A stretch of DNA of 7,994 bases from NCBI GenBank assembly GCA_022790905.1, contig JAAVYC010000150.1, positions 1 through 7,994 on the forward strand, given 5' to 3'. The stretch comes from Lachnospiraceae bacterium. Lineage in GTDB: Bacteria; Bacillota; Clostridia; Lachnospirales; Lachnospiraceae. A program made the translations under genes and the position numbers. This document shows, in pieces, positions 1-6,844 of this stretch (positions within the stretch are counted from its first letter, which is position 1; every line of letters begins with the position of its first letter). The notes below the pieces were generated by a model. The model was not told where the DNA came from, did not search any database, and saw only the letters and a list, made by a program, of their open reading frames with translations.

Positions 1-396
1 CACCGCTGGGTCACTTTTGGCAAGGCGGCCTTTTATCTCAAGGGATGGAATGGTCGGCAGTCCTTCCTCACTTGTAGAGGGAGAGAGCAGAACAATAATG
101 CATTCATCGCCTCGTTTGGTGTAATAATAATATCCGCTGGTCAACCCGAAACGGGTTTTTGTGTAACCGCTGAAATAAAGTTTTGAGAGTTTCGTTTCTA
201 TAAAAGAAATATCTTTCTCATAGAGGGATTCCAAATTGTCTCCACTGTCTACCGTTTTGGGAAGAACCATCTCTGAGATTGGTGAAAAAATCCAGAGTGC
301 AAGAAGTAGAACCAGATAGACGGTAGGTGGAATCATTTTTGTGCGGTATACGCTTTGAATGTTTTTGATAATATAGTGATTATAATTTTCCATCAT
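1..396 (-). CDS. Unrecognised single-pass membrane protein, N-terminal part (cut by window edge)
   Basis: The minus strand is open from an ATG at 396-394 to base 1 without a stop, giving 132 residues of a protein whose C-terminus lies outside the window. After a polar N-terminus (about 1-20) there is a hydrophobic segment at about 22-40 (PTVYLVLLLALWIF), most simply a signal anchor or single membrane helix, followed by a polar region (about 45-132) that would lie outside the membrane. A tyrosine run (GYYYYTKRGDE) sits near residues 88-98. I do not recognise the family. A second ATG directly follows the first, and another Met occurs near residue 21. No Shine-Dalgarno sequence precedes any of these starts, but a promoter-like pair ends 7 bp before the first ATG, so a leaderless start is possible. 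It is divergent from the methyltransferase operon. The reading frame is convincing; the start is less certain and the function is unknown. Confidence 0.7.
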   Translation of the reverse strand, partial: MMENYNHYIIKNIQSVYRTKMIPPTVYLVLLLALWIFSPISEMVLPKTVDSGDNLESLYEKDISFIETKLSKLYFSGYTKTRFGLTSGYYYYTKRGDECIIVLLSPSTSEEGLPTIPSLEIKGRLAKSDPAV

Positions 397-403
397 AATT
401 ATA

Positions 404-432
404 AGTATAAGGGTTGCGAATTGAATAATCAA
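404..432 (-). promoter_or_regulatory. Putative sigma-A promoter of the leftward membrane-protein gene
   Basis: Read on the minus strand there is TTGATT (432-427), a 17-bp spacer and TATACT (409-404), matching the consensus at four and five of six positions. The first ATG of the leftward gene begins 7 bp after the -10 box, so the expected transcription start falls at or one base before the ATG. That would leave no 5' leader, in line with the missing ribosome binding site. Confidence 0.45.
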
Positions 433-440
433 GGTTGCTT

Positions 441-469
441 TTGAGGAAAAAAATTGCTAGTATTATAAT
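441..469 (+). promoter_or_regulatory. Promoter of the methyltransferase-hslO-nadE operon
   Basis: TTGAGG (441-446), a 17-bp spacer and a perfect TATAAT (464-469) lie 32 bp before the first gene of the operon. The expected transcription start is near 476, giving a leader of about 25 nt that carries the ribosome binding site AGAAAGG just before 502. The -10 box lies in the palindrome TATTATAATA (461-470), so TATAAT can also be read on the other strand, but there no good -35 box stands at the right distance. Confidence 0.65.
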
Positions 470-501
470 ACTTTGTAGATATTTGGAAGAAAGGTATTGT
501 C

Positions 502-1245
502 ATGGAAGCATATACGAATTTTGCTCAGGTTTATGACCTGTTTATGGACCATGTTCCTTATGAAGAATGGAGCGTTTATATCAGAACGTTTTTAAGAGAA
601 TATGGGATTGAGAGTGGTGTTCTCTGTGATCTTGGATGCGGAACCGGAAAAATGACCAGACTTTTGGCAGATGCTGGATACGACATGATAGGAATTGATA
701 TTTCCCAAGACATGCTGGCAATTGCGAGCGAGGGAGGAGAAGGGGAGATTCTCTATCTGTGCCAGGATATGTGTGATTTTGAACTCTATGGGACAACGAC
801 GGCAATGGTCTGTGTCTGTGACAGTATGAATTATCTGTTGGAAGAGAGTGAGATTTTAAAAACGCTAAGGTGTGTAAACCGCTATCTGGAACCGGGCGGG
901 ATCTTCATTTTCGATTTGAATACAATTTATAAATACGAGAGATTGCTTGGCGATACAACGATCTGTGAGAATCGAAAAGAGAGCAGTTTTATCTGGGAAA
1001 ATTATTATGACAAAGAAGAGCAGATCAATGAATATGATCTGACATTTTTTATACGGGAGAGAGGAAATCTATATCGGAAGTTTGAGGAGATTCATTATCA
1101 GAGGGGATATTCTCTGGAGAAAATACGCACATTGATAGAGGAGGCAGGGATGGAGTTTATAGCGGCATATGAAGCTGGAACAAAAGAACCTCCAAGAGAA
1201 GAGAGTGAGCGTATCTATGTTATTGCGAGAGAGAAAGGAAAATAA
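502..1245 (+). CDS. Class I SAM-dependent methyltransferase, substrate unknown
   Basis: This 247-residue cytoplasmic protein has the Rossmann-like fold of class I methyltransferases, which move a methyl group from S-adenosylmethionine to an acceptor. Visible motifs are motif I, DLGCGTGKM (43-51), which binds SAM; an acidic residue after the second strand, D66 in GIDIS; a motif III-like CQDM (87-90); a motif IV-like CDSMNYL (106-112); and LEPGGIFIFDLN (129-140), the strand after the post-I helix. The C-terminal third (about 155-247) is charged and probably forms the substrate cap; nothing in it reveals the acceptor, so small molecule, protein and nucleic acid all remain possible. The ATG at 502 follows AGAAAGG at good spacing. 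The gene opens a tight operon: hslO begins one base after its stop. That placement suggests constitutive co-expression rather than a shared pathway. The family call is firm; the role is not assigned. Confidence 0.85.
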   Translation: MEAYTNFAQVYDLFMDHVPYEEWSVYIRTFLREYGIESGVLCDLGCGTGKMTRLLADAGYDMIGIDISQDMLAIASEGGEGEILYLCQDMCDFELYGTTTAMVCVCDSMNYLLEESEILKTLRCVNRYLEPGGIFIFDLNTIYKYERLLGDTTICENRKESSFIWENYYDKEEQINEYDLTFFIRERGNLYRKFEEIHYQRGYSLEKIRTLIEEAGMEFIAAYEAGTKEPPREESERIYVIAREKGK

Positions 1246-1246
1246 A

Positions 1247-2116
1247 ATGAGAGATTATGTGGTAAGAGCAACGGCGGCAAATAATCAGATACGTGCATTT
1301 GCTATTACATCGAGAGATCTAGTGGAAGAGGCCAGAAAACGTCATAATACAAGCCCGGTAATCACAGCAGGACTCGGAAGATTGTTAAGTGGTGCAGCGA
1401 TGATGGGAGTTATGATGAAAGAAGAAAAAGATCTATTGACTTTGCAGATCAAATGCACCGGACCAGTACAGGGAATGACAGTGACAGCGGATGCAAAAGG
1501 AAATGTCAAAGGGTGCGCGCAGGTGACAGATGTGATCTTACCGCCAAATCAGCTTGGCAAGTTGGATGTAGGAGGAGCTGTTGGATCGGGAATCTTGAAT
1601 GTGATAAAAGATATGGGATTAAAAGAACCTTATGTGGGACAAGTTGCTTTGCAGACCGGGGAGATCGCGGAAGATCTGACTTATTATTTTGCGACTTCAG
1701 AACAGATTCCGTCTGCAGTTGGACTCGGAGTTTTGATGAATAGAGGCAATACCGTCAAACAGGCGGGCGGTTTTATCATCCAATTGTTACCTTTTACGGA
1801 TGAAAAAATCATTGAGCGATTGGAACAGAAAATTACGGAGATAAAATCTGTAACAGAGATGTTAGAAGAGGGCTATACCCCGGAAAAAATTTTGGAAGAA
1901 ATTTTGGGAGAATTTGGATTGGAATTTATAGAGACACTTCCGGTACAATTTTCCTGTAACTGCTCCAAAGAGCGTATCACAAAAGCTTTGATTAGCCTTG
2001 GTAAAAAAGAGTTGTATGAGATGATTCGGGATGGGAAACCGATTGAAGTCAATTGTCATTTCTGTAATACAAATTATACATTCAGCGTTGATGAGTTAAA
2101 GGAGATTGTAAAGTGA
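1247..2116 (+). CDS. hslO: Redox-regulated holdase chaperone Hsp33
   Basis: The 289-residue product matches the usual Hsp33 length of about 290. Hsp33 is an ATP-independent cytoplasmic chaperone, kept inactive by zinc bound to four reduced cysteines; oxidation forms disulfides, releases zinc, unfolds the C-terminal switch and exposes the binding surface for unfolding proteins. The zinc site is complete: C237 and C239 (CNC) and C270 and C273 (CHFC), a CxC-x30-CxxC arrangement. The N-terminal substrate-binding domain covers about 1-180 and is typical (RDYVVRATAANNQIRAFA at the start, TGPVQGMTV at 71-79). An in-frame ATG at 1169 would add 26 residues, but it lies inside the methyltransferase gene. 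The ATG at 1247 has AAAGGA at 1234-1239 with 7-bp spacing and starts where Hsp33 proteins normally do. The gap to the upstream stop is one base, and the 3' end overlaps nadE by four bases. Confidence 0.95.
   Translation: MRDYVVRATAANNQIRAFAITSRDLVEEARKRHNTSPVITAGLGRLLSGAAMMGVMMKEEKDLLTLQIKCTGPVQGMTVTADAKGNVKGCAQVTDVILPPNQLGKLDVGGAVGSGILNVIKDMGLKEPYVGQVALQTGEIAEDLTYYFATSEQIPSAVGLGVLMNRGNTVKQAGGFIIQLLPFTDEKIIERLEQKITEIKSVTEMLEEGYTPEKILEEILGEFGLEFIETLPVQFSCNCSKERITKALISLGKKELYEMIRDGKPIEVNCHFCNTNYTFSVDELKEIVK
2098..2104 (+). promoter_or_regulatory. Ribosome binding site fixing the GTG start of nadE
   Basis: AAAGGAG lies inside the end of hslO, 8 bases before GTG at 2113. It supports GTG as the nadE start and indicates translational coupling through the overlapping GTGA of the hslO stop and nadE start. 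Confidence 0.7.
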
Positions 2117-4023
2117 AAGACGGATTTGTAAAAGTTGCGGCTATCACTCCAAAGGTGACGGTGGCAGACGTAAGGGAGAACACAGAGGAAATTATTTATC
2201 AGGTCAAAGAGGCAGGAAAAGGCGGAGCAAAAGTGATTGTTTTGCCGGAATTATGTGTTACGGGATATACCTGTCAGGATCTGTTTTTACAAGATATTTT
2301 GCTTCGAGAGGCAAAGGAGGCATTGTTTCAGATTACAGAACAGACAAAAGAAGTGGATGCCTTGATTTTTGTGGGAATGCCGTTGGAACATCAGGGAAAA
2401 TTGTACAATACAGCTGCTGTTTTAAGCAGAGGTATGATTTTGGGATTTGTGCCAAAATACTATTTGCCAAATTATAACGAATTTTATGAGGTACGCTATT
2501 TTACAAGAGGGATGAGAGAAGCAGTGCAGGTGCAATTATCGGAAAATCTCACCGTACCTATGGGGACTAATTTATTGTTTTGTTGCAGAGAGTTGCCGGA
2601 ATTAAAGATAGCGGCGGAGATCTGTGAGGATCTTTGGAATGTCAATCCACCGAGTATTTCCCATGCGCAGGCGGGCGCGATTTTGATTGCGAATCTCTCG
2701 GCATCTGATGAGATTACGGGAAAAGATGTCTATCGCAGGGAGTTGGTCACAGGGCAAGCTGCAAGGCTTTTGTGCGGTTATCTCTATGCCAGTGCAGGCG
2801 AGGGGGAATCCACGCAGGACGTGGTCTATTCCGGTCACAATCTGATTGCCGAGAATGGGAATCTTTTGGCGGAATCCGAACGTTTTACAGTGGGGATTTT
2901 GTATTCAGAGATTGATGTGAAAAAGCTTACAGAGGAGCGCAGAAGATTAAATTCATTTGAGTGGAGAGAAGAGGGGTATCAAAAGGTTTTCTTTTCTGTC
3001 AATATGGAGGAGACAAAACTTAGCAGGCATATCGATGCCATGCCTTTTGTGCCAGAAAATAGGACGAGATGGGAAAAGAGATGTGAAGAGATTTTGGATA
3101 TTCAGGCACATGGTCTGAAAAAACGCCTTGCACATACGAAAGCCCAGAGTGCAGTAGTTGGGATTTCAGGAGGACTGGATTCTACACTTGCTTTGCTTGT
3201 GACCGTGAAAGCGTTCGATTTGCTTAGAATCTCGAGAGAGCGAATTATAGCTGTTACGATGCCTGGATTTGGAACGACGGACAGGACCTATGATAATGCG
3301 GTCCATTTGATTCATTGTCTGGGTACGAAATTTATGGAAATCTCTATTACGGATGCGGTAGATGTTCATTTTAGAGATATCGGTCAGGATAAAAACGTAC
3401 ACGATGTGACATATGAAAATGCGCAGGCGAGAGAACGCACGCAGATTTTGATGGATATTGCGAACAAAGAGAACGGGCTTGTGGTTGGAACCGGAGATAT
3501 GTCAGAATTGGCGCTTGGATGGGCGACTTATAATGGGGATCATATGAGTATGTATGGGGTGAATAGTTCCGTGCCAAAAACGCTGGTTCGTCATTTGGTT
3601 CGTTACTATGCCGAGACATGCCAAAATGAGGAGTTGTCTGAGATATTACAGGATGTGCTCGATACGCCTGTTAGTCCAGAGCTCCTGCCGCCGGAGGACG
3701 GGGAGATTTCCCAAAAAACAGAGGATATTGTGGGGCCTTATGAACTGCACGATTTCTTTTTGTATTATCTGCTGCGTTTTGGATATGCGCCGGTTAAAAT
3801 TTATCGCTTGGCGCAGAATGCATTTGCGGAAATCTATGAAAATGATGTCATTTTGAAATGGCTGAAAATATTTATCAGGAGATTTTTTTCACAGCATTTT
3901 AAACGTTCCTGTTTACCGGATGGGCCAAAAGTGGGAACGGTTGCCGTCTCTCCAAGGGGAGATTTGCGGATGCCAAGCGATGCCAGTGCTAGAATCTGGT
4001 TAGAAGAGTTGGAACGAATGTGA
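2113..4023 (+). CDS. nadE: Glutamine-dependent NAD+ synthetase
   Basis: This 636-residue cytoplasmic enzyme makes the last step of NAD+ biosynthesis: deamido-NAD+, ATP and glutamine give NAD+, AMP, pyrophosphate and glutamate. It is the long two-domain form. The N-terminal nitrilase-type glutaminase (about 5-290) carries the full triad: E46 in LPELC, K115 in VPKYY and C171 in EICEDLWN. The C-terminal synthetase (about 320-636) has the PP-loop SGGLDST at 352-358, the conserved block GTGDMSELALGW (459-470) and the closing region PDGPKVGTVAVSPRGDLRMPSDA (602-624). Both active sites look intact, so it should use glutamine directly, with ammonia channelled between domains. Translation starts at GTG, overlapping the hslO stop by 4 bp, behind a good ribosome binding site. 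It is the last gene of its operon and is followed by a hairpin terminator. Length and motifs agree with Clostridia homologues. Confidence 0.96.
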   Translation: MKDGFVKVAAITPKVTVADVRENTEEIIYQVKEAGKGGAKVIVLPELCVTGYTCQDLFLQDILLREAKEALFQITEQTKEVDALIFVGMPLEHQGKLYNTAAVLSRGMILGFVPKYYLPNYNEFYEVRYFTRGMREAVQVQLSENLTVPMGTNLLFCCRELPELKIAAEICEDLWNVNPPSISHAQAGAILIANLSASDEITGKDVYRRELVTGQAARLLCGYLYASAGEGESTQDVVYSGHNLIAENGNLLAESERFTVGILYSEIDVKKLTEERRRLNSFEWREEGYQKVFFSVNMEETKLSRHIDAMPFVPENRTRWEKRCEEILDIQAHGLKKRLAHTKAQSAVVGISGGLDSTLALLVTVKAFDLLRISRERIIAVTMPGFGTTDRTYDNAVHLIHCLGTKFMEISITDAVDVHFRDIGQDKNVHDVTYENAQARERTQILMDIANKENGLVVGTGDMSELALGWATYNGDHMSMYGVNSSVPKTLVRHLVRYYAETCQNEELSEILQDVLDTPVSPELLPPEDGEISQKTEDIVGPYELHDFFLYYLLRFGYAPVKIYRLAQNAFAEIYENDVILKWLKIFIRRFFSQHFKRSCLPDGPKVGTVAVSPRGDLRMPSDASARIWLEELERM

Positions 4024-4049
4024 GTTTTATTATATTTTTATAAAAGAAG

Positions 4050-4113
4050 AAGTGATTTCGTGGGCCAATTTGGAACTGATATGAATTGGCGACGTGAAAT
4101 CACTTTTATTTTT
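4050..4113 (+). terminator. Rho-independent terminator after nadE
   Basis: AAGTGATTTC (4050-4059) pairs perfectly with GAAATCACTT (4096-4105), and a second stacked stem forms from GCCAATT (4064-4070) and AATTGGC (4084-4090), with a 13-nt loop. The right arm runs into a T-rich tract, TTTTATTTTT (4104-4113). It starts 26 bp after the nadE stop and closes the operon. The stem is longer than usual and interrupted by a small internal loop. Confidence 0.85.
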
Positions 4114-4176
4114 GGGCATAAGACATAAAAAAGCTCATAAATTTTCATGGATTATGGGAAACTTTTCTAAAAAGTA

Positions 4177-4204
4177 TTGACAGAATACTATATTATCATT
4201 TAAT
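4177..4204 (+). promoter_or_regulatory. Putative promoter of the kinase-SDR operon
   Basis: A perfect TTGACA (4177-4182) is followed after 16 bp by TTTAAT (4199-4204), giving an expected start near 4211. The spacer is one base short of the optimum. Two dyads overlap the promoter: one covers the -35 box and one lies at the start site. Confidence 0.55.
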
Positions 4205-4213
4205 GTATATACA
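4204..4213. promoter_or_regulatory. Operator-like palindrome O1 (TGTATATACA)
   Basis: This perfect 10-bp palindrome overlaps the end of the -10 box and the predicted transcription start, a classic repressor position. The core GTATATAC fits the GTMTAKAC pattern known for operators of the HutC branch of GntR regulators. Another TACAA half-site follows directly (4216-4220). The regulator family is inferred from the motif only. Confidence 0.45.
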
Positions 4214-4295
4214 AGTACAAGAGTGTGTGGTCGGCTATTGTTTTTAAAGGCATAGAAAAGATAGTGATATCGTTTTGCCGGTAAATGCTTGTATT

Positions 4296-4311
4296 TATTG
4301 TATATACAATA
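4296..4311. promoter_or_regulatory. Operator-like palindrome O2 (TATTGTATATACAATA)
   Basis: This is a perfect 16-bp palindrome containing the same TGTATATACA core as the site at 4204. The cores start at 4204 and 4299, exactly 95 bp apart, close to nine helical turns, so both would face the same side of the DNA. A dimeric GntR-type regulator binding both could form a loop over the promoter; this is inference. Confidence 0.5.
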
Positions 4312-4366
4312 TCATAAAATATTAACAATGACAGATGAATGAATTTGTGATTGCCAGACGTGGTTT

Positions 4367-4394
4367 TTGCAAATGTTGTGTATGAAAATATAGT
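4367..4394 (+). promoter_or_regulatory. Weak second promoter candidate before the kinase
   Basis: TTGCAA (4367-4372), a 16-bp spacer and TATAGT (4389-4394) would start transcription near 4401, giving a leader of about 70 nt. Such a promoter would lie downstream of O2 instead of around O1. In AT-rich DNA such a match can arise by chance. Confidence 0.25.
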
Positions 4395-4455
4395 ATCTGT
4401 CGAAAAAATGGTCTGCAAAAGATGCAGTCAATCAATAACTTTATGTGGTAATCTG

Positions 4456-4463
4456 AAAGGGGG
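4456..4463 (+). promoter_or_regulatory. Ribosome binding site fixing the TTG start of the kinase
   Basis: AAAGGGGG lies 8 bases before TTG at 4472. The protein from TTG begins SKYLIGIDEGTTG, exactly where FGGY kinases begin, and no ATG or GTG fits upstream, so TTG is the real start. Confidence 0.7.
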
Positions 4464-4471
4464 ACTCAGAA

Positions 4472-5989
4472 TTGAGTAAGTATTTAATTGGTATCGATGA
4501 AGGAACTACAGGCTGTAAGACATGTGTGTTTGACGAAGAGGGAAATATTTTAGGAATGTCTTATCGTGAATATCCGTGTTATTATCCAAATCCAGGTTGG
4601 GTAGAGCAGAAATCAGATGACATTATTCCGATGTTGTATGAATCCTGTAAAGAAGCAATCACAAAGGCAAATGTGCCAAAAGAAGATATTGCATCCGCAT
4701 GTTTTTCTACACAGGGATCATTGGTTTGCGTATTAGACGAGAATGGAAAACCGCTCCGCGATTTTATCGGATGGCAGGATATCCGAAGCGTTGAAGAAAG
4801 AGATGAACTTTTCGCGAAATTATCGAAAGAAGATACATATAAGCTTGCCGGTGCAACACAGATGACACAGGCAATTAGCAAATTTTACTGGATTAAAAAG
4901 CATCAGCCGGAAATATGGAGTAAGGTGAAACGTATTGCAACTTCCATGGATTACGCACTGATGGCTTTTGGAGCAGACGATTGGTATGCTGATGCTTCCA
5001 GCTGCGGAAGACTCGGTATGTTTGATGTAGATAATTACTGCTGGTCAAAGACATTGATGGATACGATCGGCGTGGATGAATCTTATCTTCCAAAACTTGC
5101 AAAAGTAGGTCAGGTAGTAGGTCATGTGAGCAAAGAGATTTCCGAGATCACAGGTCTTCCGGAAGGATGTCCGCTTGCAGTTGGTGCTATGGACTGCTGT
5201 TGTTCCGCATTCGGAACTGGTAACTGGGCAGACGGAGAAGTTTCCATGGTTATCGGTACTTATGGAGCAATCTTTGCTACTTCCTATAAACCAGTCAGAG
5301 ATCCGGAAGGACTTTTGATGGTTAAACCTTATGTTCCAGTACAGAAATGGACAGTAGAAGGTTCTACCACCTGTGCGGCATCCAGTTATCGATGGTTCCG
5401 CGACGTATTCTGCGGTCTGGAAAAAGCAGCTAAGAGTTTACCGGGTATCGATGATTATGATCTGATCAATGCACAGATTGAGACGGTAGCTCCAGGAGCT
5501 AACGGCGTAACATTCTTAAGCTACCTTCAGGGAGCAGACGGCGTTCGTTCTAATCCGAACTGTGCAGGAGGGTTTGCAGGTCTGTATCTTGGAACCTCCA
5601 AAGCAGAGATGGCAAGAGCCGTTATGGAAGGTATCTGCTATGAATTCAAAGTTGTAATAGATCATCAGCTTAAGACAGGCGTTAAGATCAGTGGTATCCG
5701 TCTTGCCGGCGGTGCAACGAAGTCTCCAGTATGGTGCCAGATGTTAGCAGATATCTTTAAAGTAAAAATTATGATTACAAACGCAGAGGAAGCGGGATGT
5801 CTAGGAGCTGCTTTAATGGGCGGTATCGGTGCAGGAGTTTACAAAGATGCAGAAGATGCTTCTAAGAGAGCTTGCCGTATTGAGAAAGTCTTTGAGCCGA
5901 ATCCTGAGAACTTCAAAGCATACGAAGAAGCTTATGCACGTTACAACAAGTTGTACGATGCATTAAGCGAAGGATTCTACAACGACTAA
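4472..5989 (+). CDS. FGGY-family carbohydrate kinase (xylulokinase/AI-2-kinase-like), substrate unknown
   Basis: This 505-residue cytoplasmic protein has the two actin-like domains of FGGY kinases, which transfer phosphate from ATP to a sugar or polyol. The phosphate-binding loop is DEGTTGCK (9-16). WQDIR at 101-105 matches the WxDxR substrate-site element of xylulokinases. The catalytic base is D241 in VGAMDCCC, GTYG at 262-265 is the adenosine-side phosphate loop, and GGATKSPVWCQMLADIF (413-429) is the C-terminal FGGY signature. Length and layout fit xylulokinase, but RWFRD (307-311) also recalls AI-2 kinase, so a specific name is not justified. There are 19 cysteines, three in a row beside the catalytic Asp, in keeping with an anaerobe. 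Translation starts at TTG behind a strong ribosome binding site. It leads an operon with two SDRs after a long control region, suggesting a ketose made by an SDR is phosphorylated here. Confidence 0.88.
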   Translation: MSKYLIGIDEGTTGCKTCVFDEEGNILGMSYREYPCYYPNPGWVEQKSDDIIPMLYESCKEAITKANVPKEDIASACFSTQGSLVCVLDENGKPLRDFIGWQDIRSVEERDELFAKLSKEDTYKLAGATQMTQAISKFYWIKKHQPEIWSKVKRIATSMDYALMAFGADDWYADASSCGRLGMFDVDNYCWSKTLMDTIGVDESYLPKLAKVGQVVGHVSKEISEITGLPEGCPLAVGAMDCCCSAFGTGNWADGEVSMVIGTYGAIFATSYKPVRDPEGLLMVKPYVPVQKWTVEGSTTCAASSYRWFRDVFCGLEKAAKSLPGIDDYDLINAQIETVAPGANGVTFLSYLQGADGVRSNPNCAGGFAGLYLGTSKAEMARAVMEGICYEFKVVIDHQLKTGVKISGIRLAGGATKSPVWCQMLADIFKVKIMITNAEEAGCLGAALMGGIGAGVYKDAEDASKRACRIEKVFEPNPENFKAYEEAYARYNKLYDALSEGFYND

Positions 5990-6015
5990 AAATGATTTTT
6001 ATCCGGGCTTAATTT

Positions 6016-6021
6016 GGAGAG
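6016..6021 (+). promoter_or_regulatory. Ribosome binding site deciding the start of the first SDR
   Basis: GGAGAG stands 7 bases before ATG at 6029. A longer reading from TTG at 6014 would overlap this site and have no ribosome binding site of its own, so the ATG is preferred. Confidence 0.65.
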
Positions 6022-6028
6022 TGACATT

Positions 6029-6817
6029 ATGTATATAAAAAATTATGAACATAAAAAAACCGCTGTGGTAACTGGCGGTGCAGGCGGACTTGGCAAGGCA
6101 ATTGCCATCCGTCTGGCTGATGCCGGATTTAATATTGCAATTGTGGATATGAATGCGGAACAGGGAGAGATAGCAAAAAAAGAGATTGAAAAACATGGAC
6201 CTTGTATGTTTGTTCAGTTTGATATCACAAAATGTGACGAATGTCCGAAAGTATTTGAACAGGTATACGAGAAGTTTAACAGCGTAGATGTTTTGATTAA
6301 CAATGCCGGAATCTCAAAACACCGCGGTACAACGGATACAATTGGCGTGCCTGATTGGGATCTCACGCTTGCTATCAATCTAAAAGGATTATTCTTTATG
6401 GCAAAGGCAGCCGCTCCGTTTATGGAAAAATCCGGAGGCGGTTCTATTGTAAATACAGCTAGTATCCGGTCTTATCTGGCTACTGGTGACAGAACGTTGT
6501 ATGCTATTACAAAAAAGGCAATTCGCTGCGTAAATGCAGAACTTGCTGCTGATTTCTGGCGATATGGAATTCGAGTAAATTCGATTTCTCCTGGTTATGT
6601 CTTGACCGAAATGACAAAAGTGCATCTGGATGAGCCTGGCTGGCTGGATAATCAGATGAACATTATTTTGATTGACAATATGGTTTTGCCGGAGGATATC
6701 GGAGAGGTCGTATTGTTCTTGGCCTCCGATGAGTCTGTGGCTCTTAGCGGTTGTGACATCCCATGTGAAGGCGGTTTAAATATTTGTCGTGGAAAACTGC
6801 CAGAGAGTGGAGTCTGA
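6029..6817 (+). CDS. NAD-type short-chain dehydrogenase/reductase, all catalytic motifs intact
   Basis: This 262-residue protein is a classical SDR of normal length, a cytoplasmic NAD(P)-dependent alcohol/ketone oxidoreductase and usually a tetramer. All signatures are present: cofactor loop TGGAGGLG (15-22), NNAG (91-94), catalytic N117, S145, Y158 and K162 (YAITK), and the segment ISPGYVLTEM (186-195) after the active site. D40 at the end of the second strand (IVDMN) favours NAD(H) over NADP(H). The C-terminus has a short extra tail with two cysteines (CEGGLNICRG, about 246-255). A TTG five codons upstream is possible, but ATG at 6029 fits the ribosome binding site. It begins 39 bp after the kinase stop and ends 27 bp before the second SDR, so all three are probably one transcript. 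The likely role is oxidation of a polyol or sugar alcohol, or the reverse, feeding the kinase; the substrate is not determined. Confidence 0.88.
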   Translation: MYIKNYEHKKTAVVTGGAGGLGKAIAIRLADAGFNIAIVDMNAEQGEIAKKEIEKHGPCMFVQFDITKCDECPKVFEQVYEKFNSVDVLINNAGISKHRGTTDTIGVPDWDLTLAINLKGLFFMAKAAAPFMEKSGGGSIVNTASIRSYLATGDRTLYAITKKAIRCVNAELAADFWRYGIRVNSISPGYVLTEMTKVHLDEPGWLDNQMNIILIDNMVLPEDIGEVVLFLASDESVALSGCDIPCEGGLNICRGKLPESGV

Positions 6818-6844
6818 TACGGCATCAGAAGGAGGAATATTATT

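Larger units (their letters stand above)
4114..4471 (+). promoter_or_regulatory. Long regulatory region upstream of the kinase-SDR operon
   Basis: These 358 bases between the nadE terminator and the kinase hold no convincing gene on either strand. They contain a TTGACA promoter at 4177-4204, a dyad over its -35 box (4173-4189), a palindrome at the predicted transcription start (4204-4213), a second and longer palindrome at 4296-4311, a weaker promoter-like pair at 4367-4394, and a small hairpin CTGCA-5-TGCAG at 4413-4427. Transcription from the first promoter would give a leader of about 260 nt. I do not recognise a known riboswitch fold. The arrangement suggests inducible control by a palindrome-binding regulator whose gene lies elsewhere. 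Confidence 0.6.

Noticed and set aside
462..467. Leftward promoter using the palindromic TATTATAATA as its -10
   Set aside because: TATAAT is readable on the minus strand, but no acceptable -35 box stands 16-18 bp away; the pair at 404-432 is better.
1169..1246. 26-residue N-terminal extension of Hsp33 from an upstream in-frame ATG
   Set aside because: It lies wholly inside the methyltransferase gene, and the ATG at 1247 has its own ribosome binding site and matches the normal Hsp33 N-terminus.
4265..4278. Possible catabolite-repression (cre) site, TGATATCGTTTTGC
   Set aside because: It fits the first 12 positions of TGWNANCGNTNWCA but misses the final conserved CA; too weak to call, though its place between the two palindromes is suggestive.
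4200..4418. 72-codon minus-strand reading frame in the intergenic region
   Set aside because: Low-complexity, AT-rich product without a ribosome binding site or recognisable motifs, running across promoter and operator-like elements.
6014..6028. TTG start adding five residues to the first SDR
   Set aside because: The TTG overlaps the ribosome binding site that serves the ATG at 6029 and has none of its own.
6814..6828. Small inverted repeat CTGAT-5-ATCAG between the two SDR genes
   Set aside because: Only 5 bp per arm, no T tract, and overlapping the stop codon; too short to claim as an RNA element or terminator.
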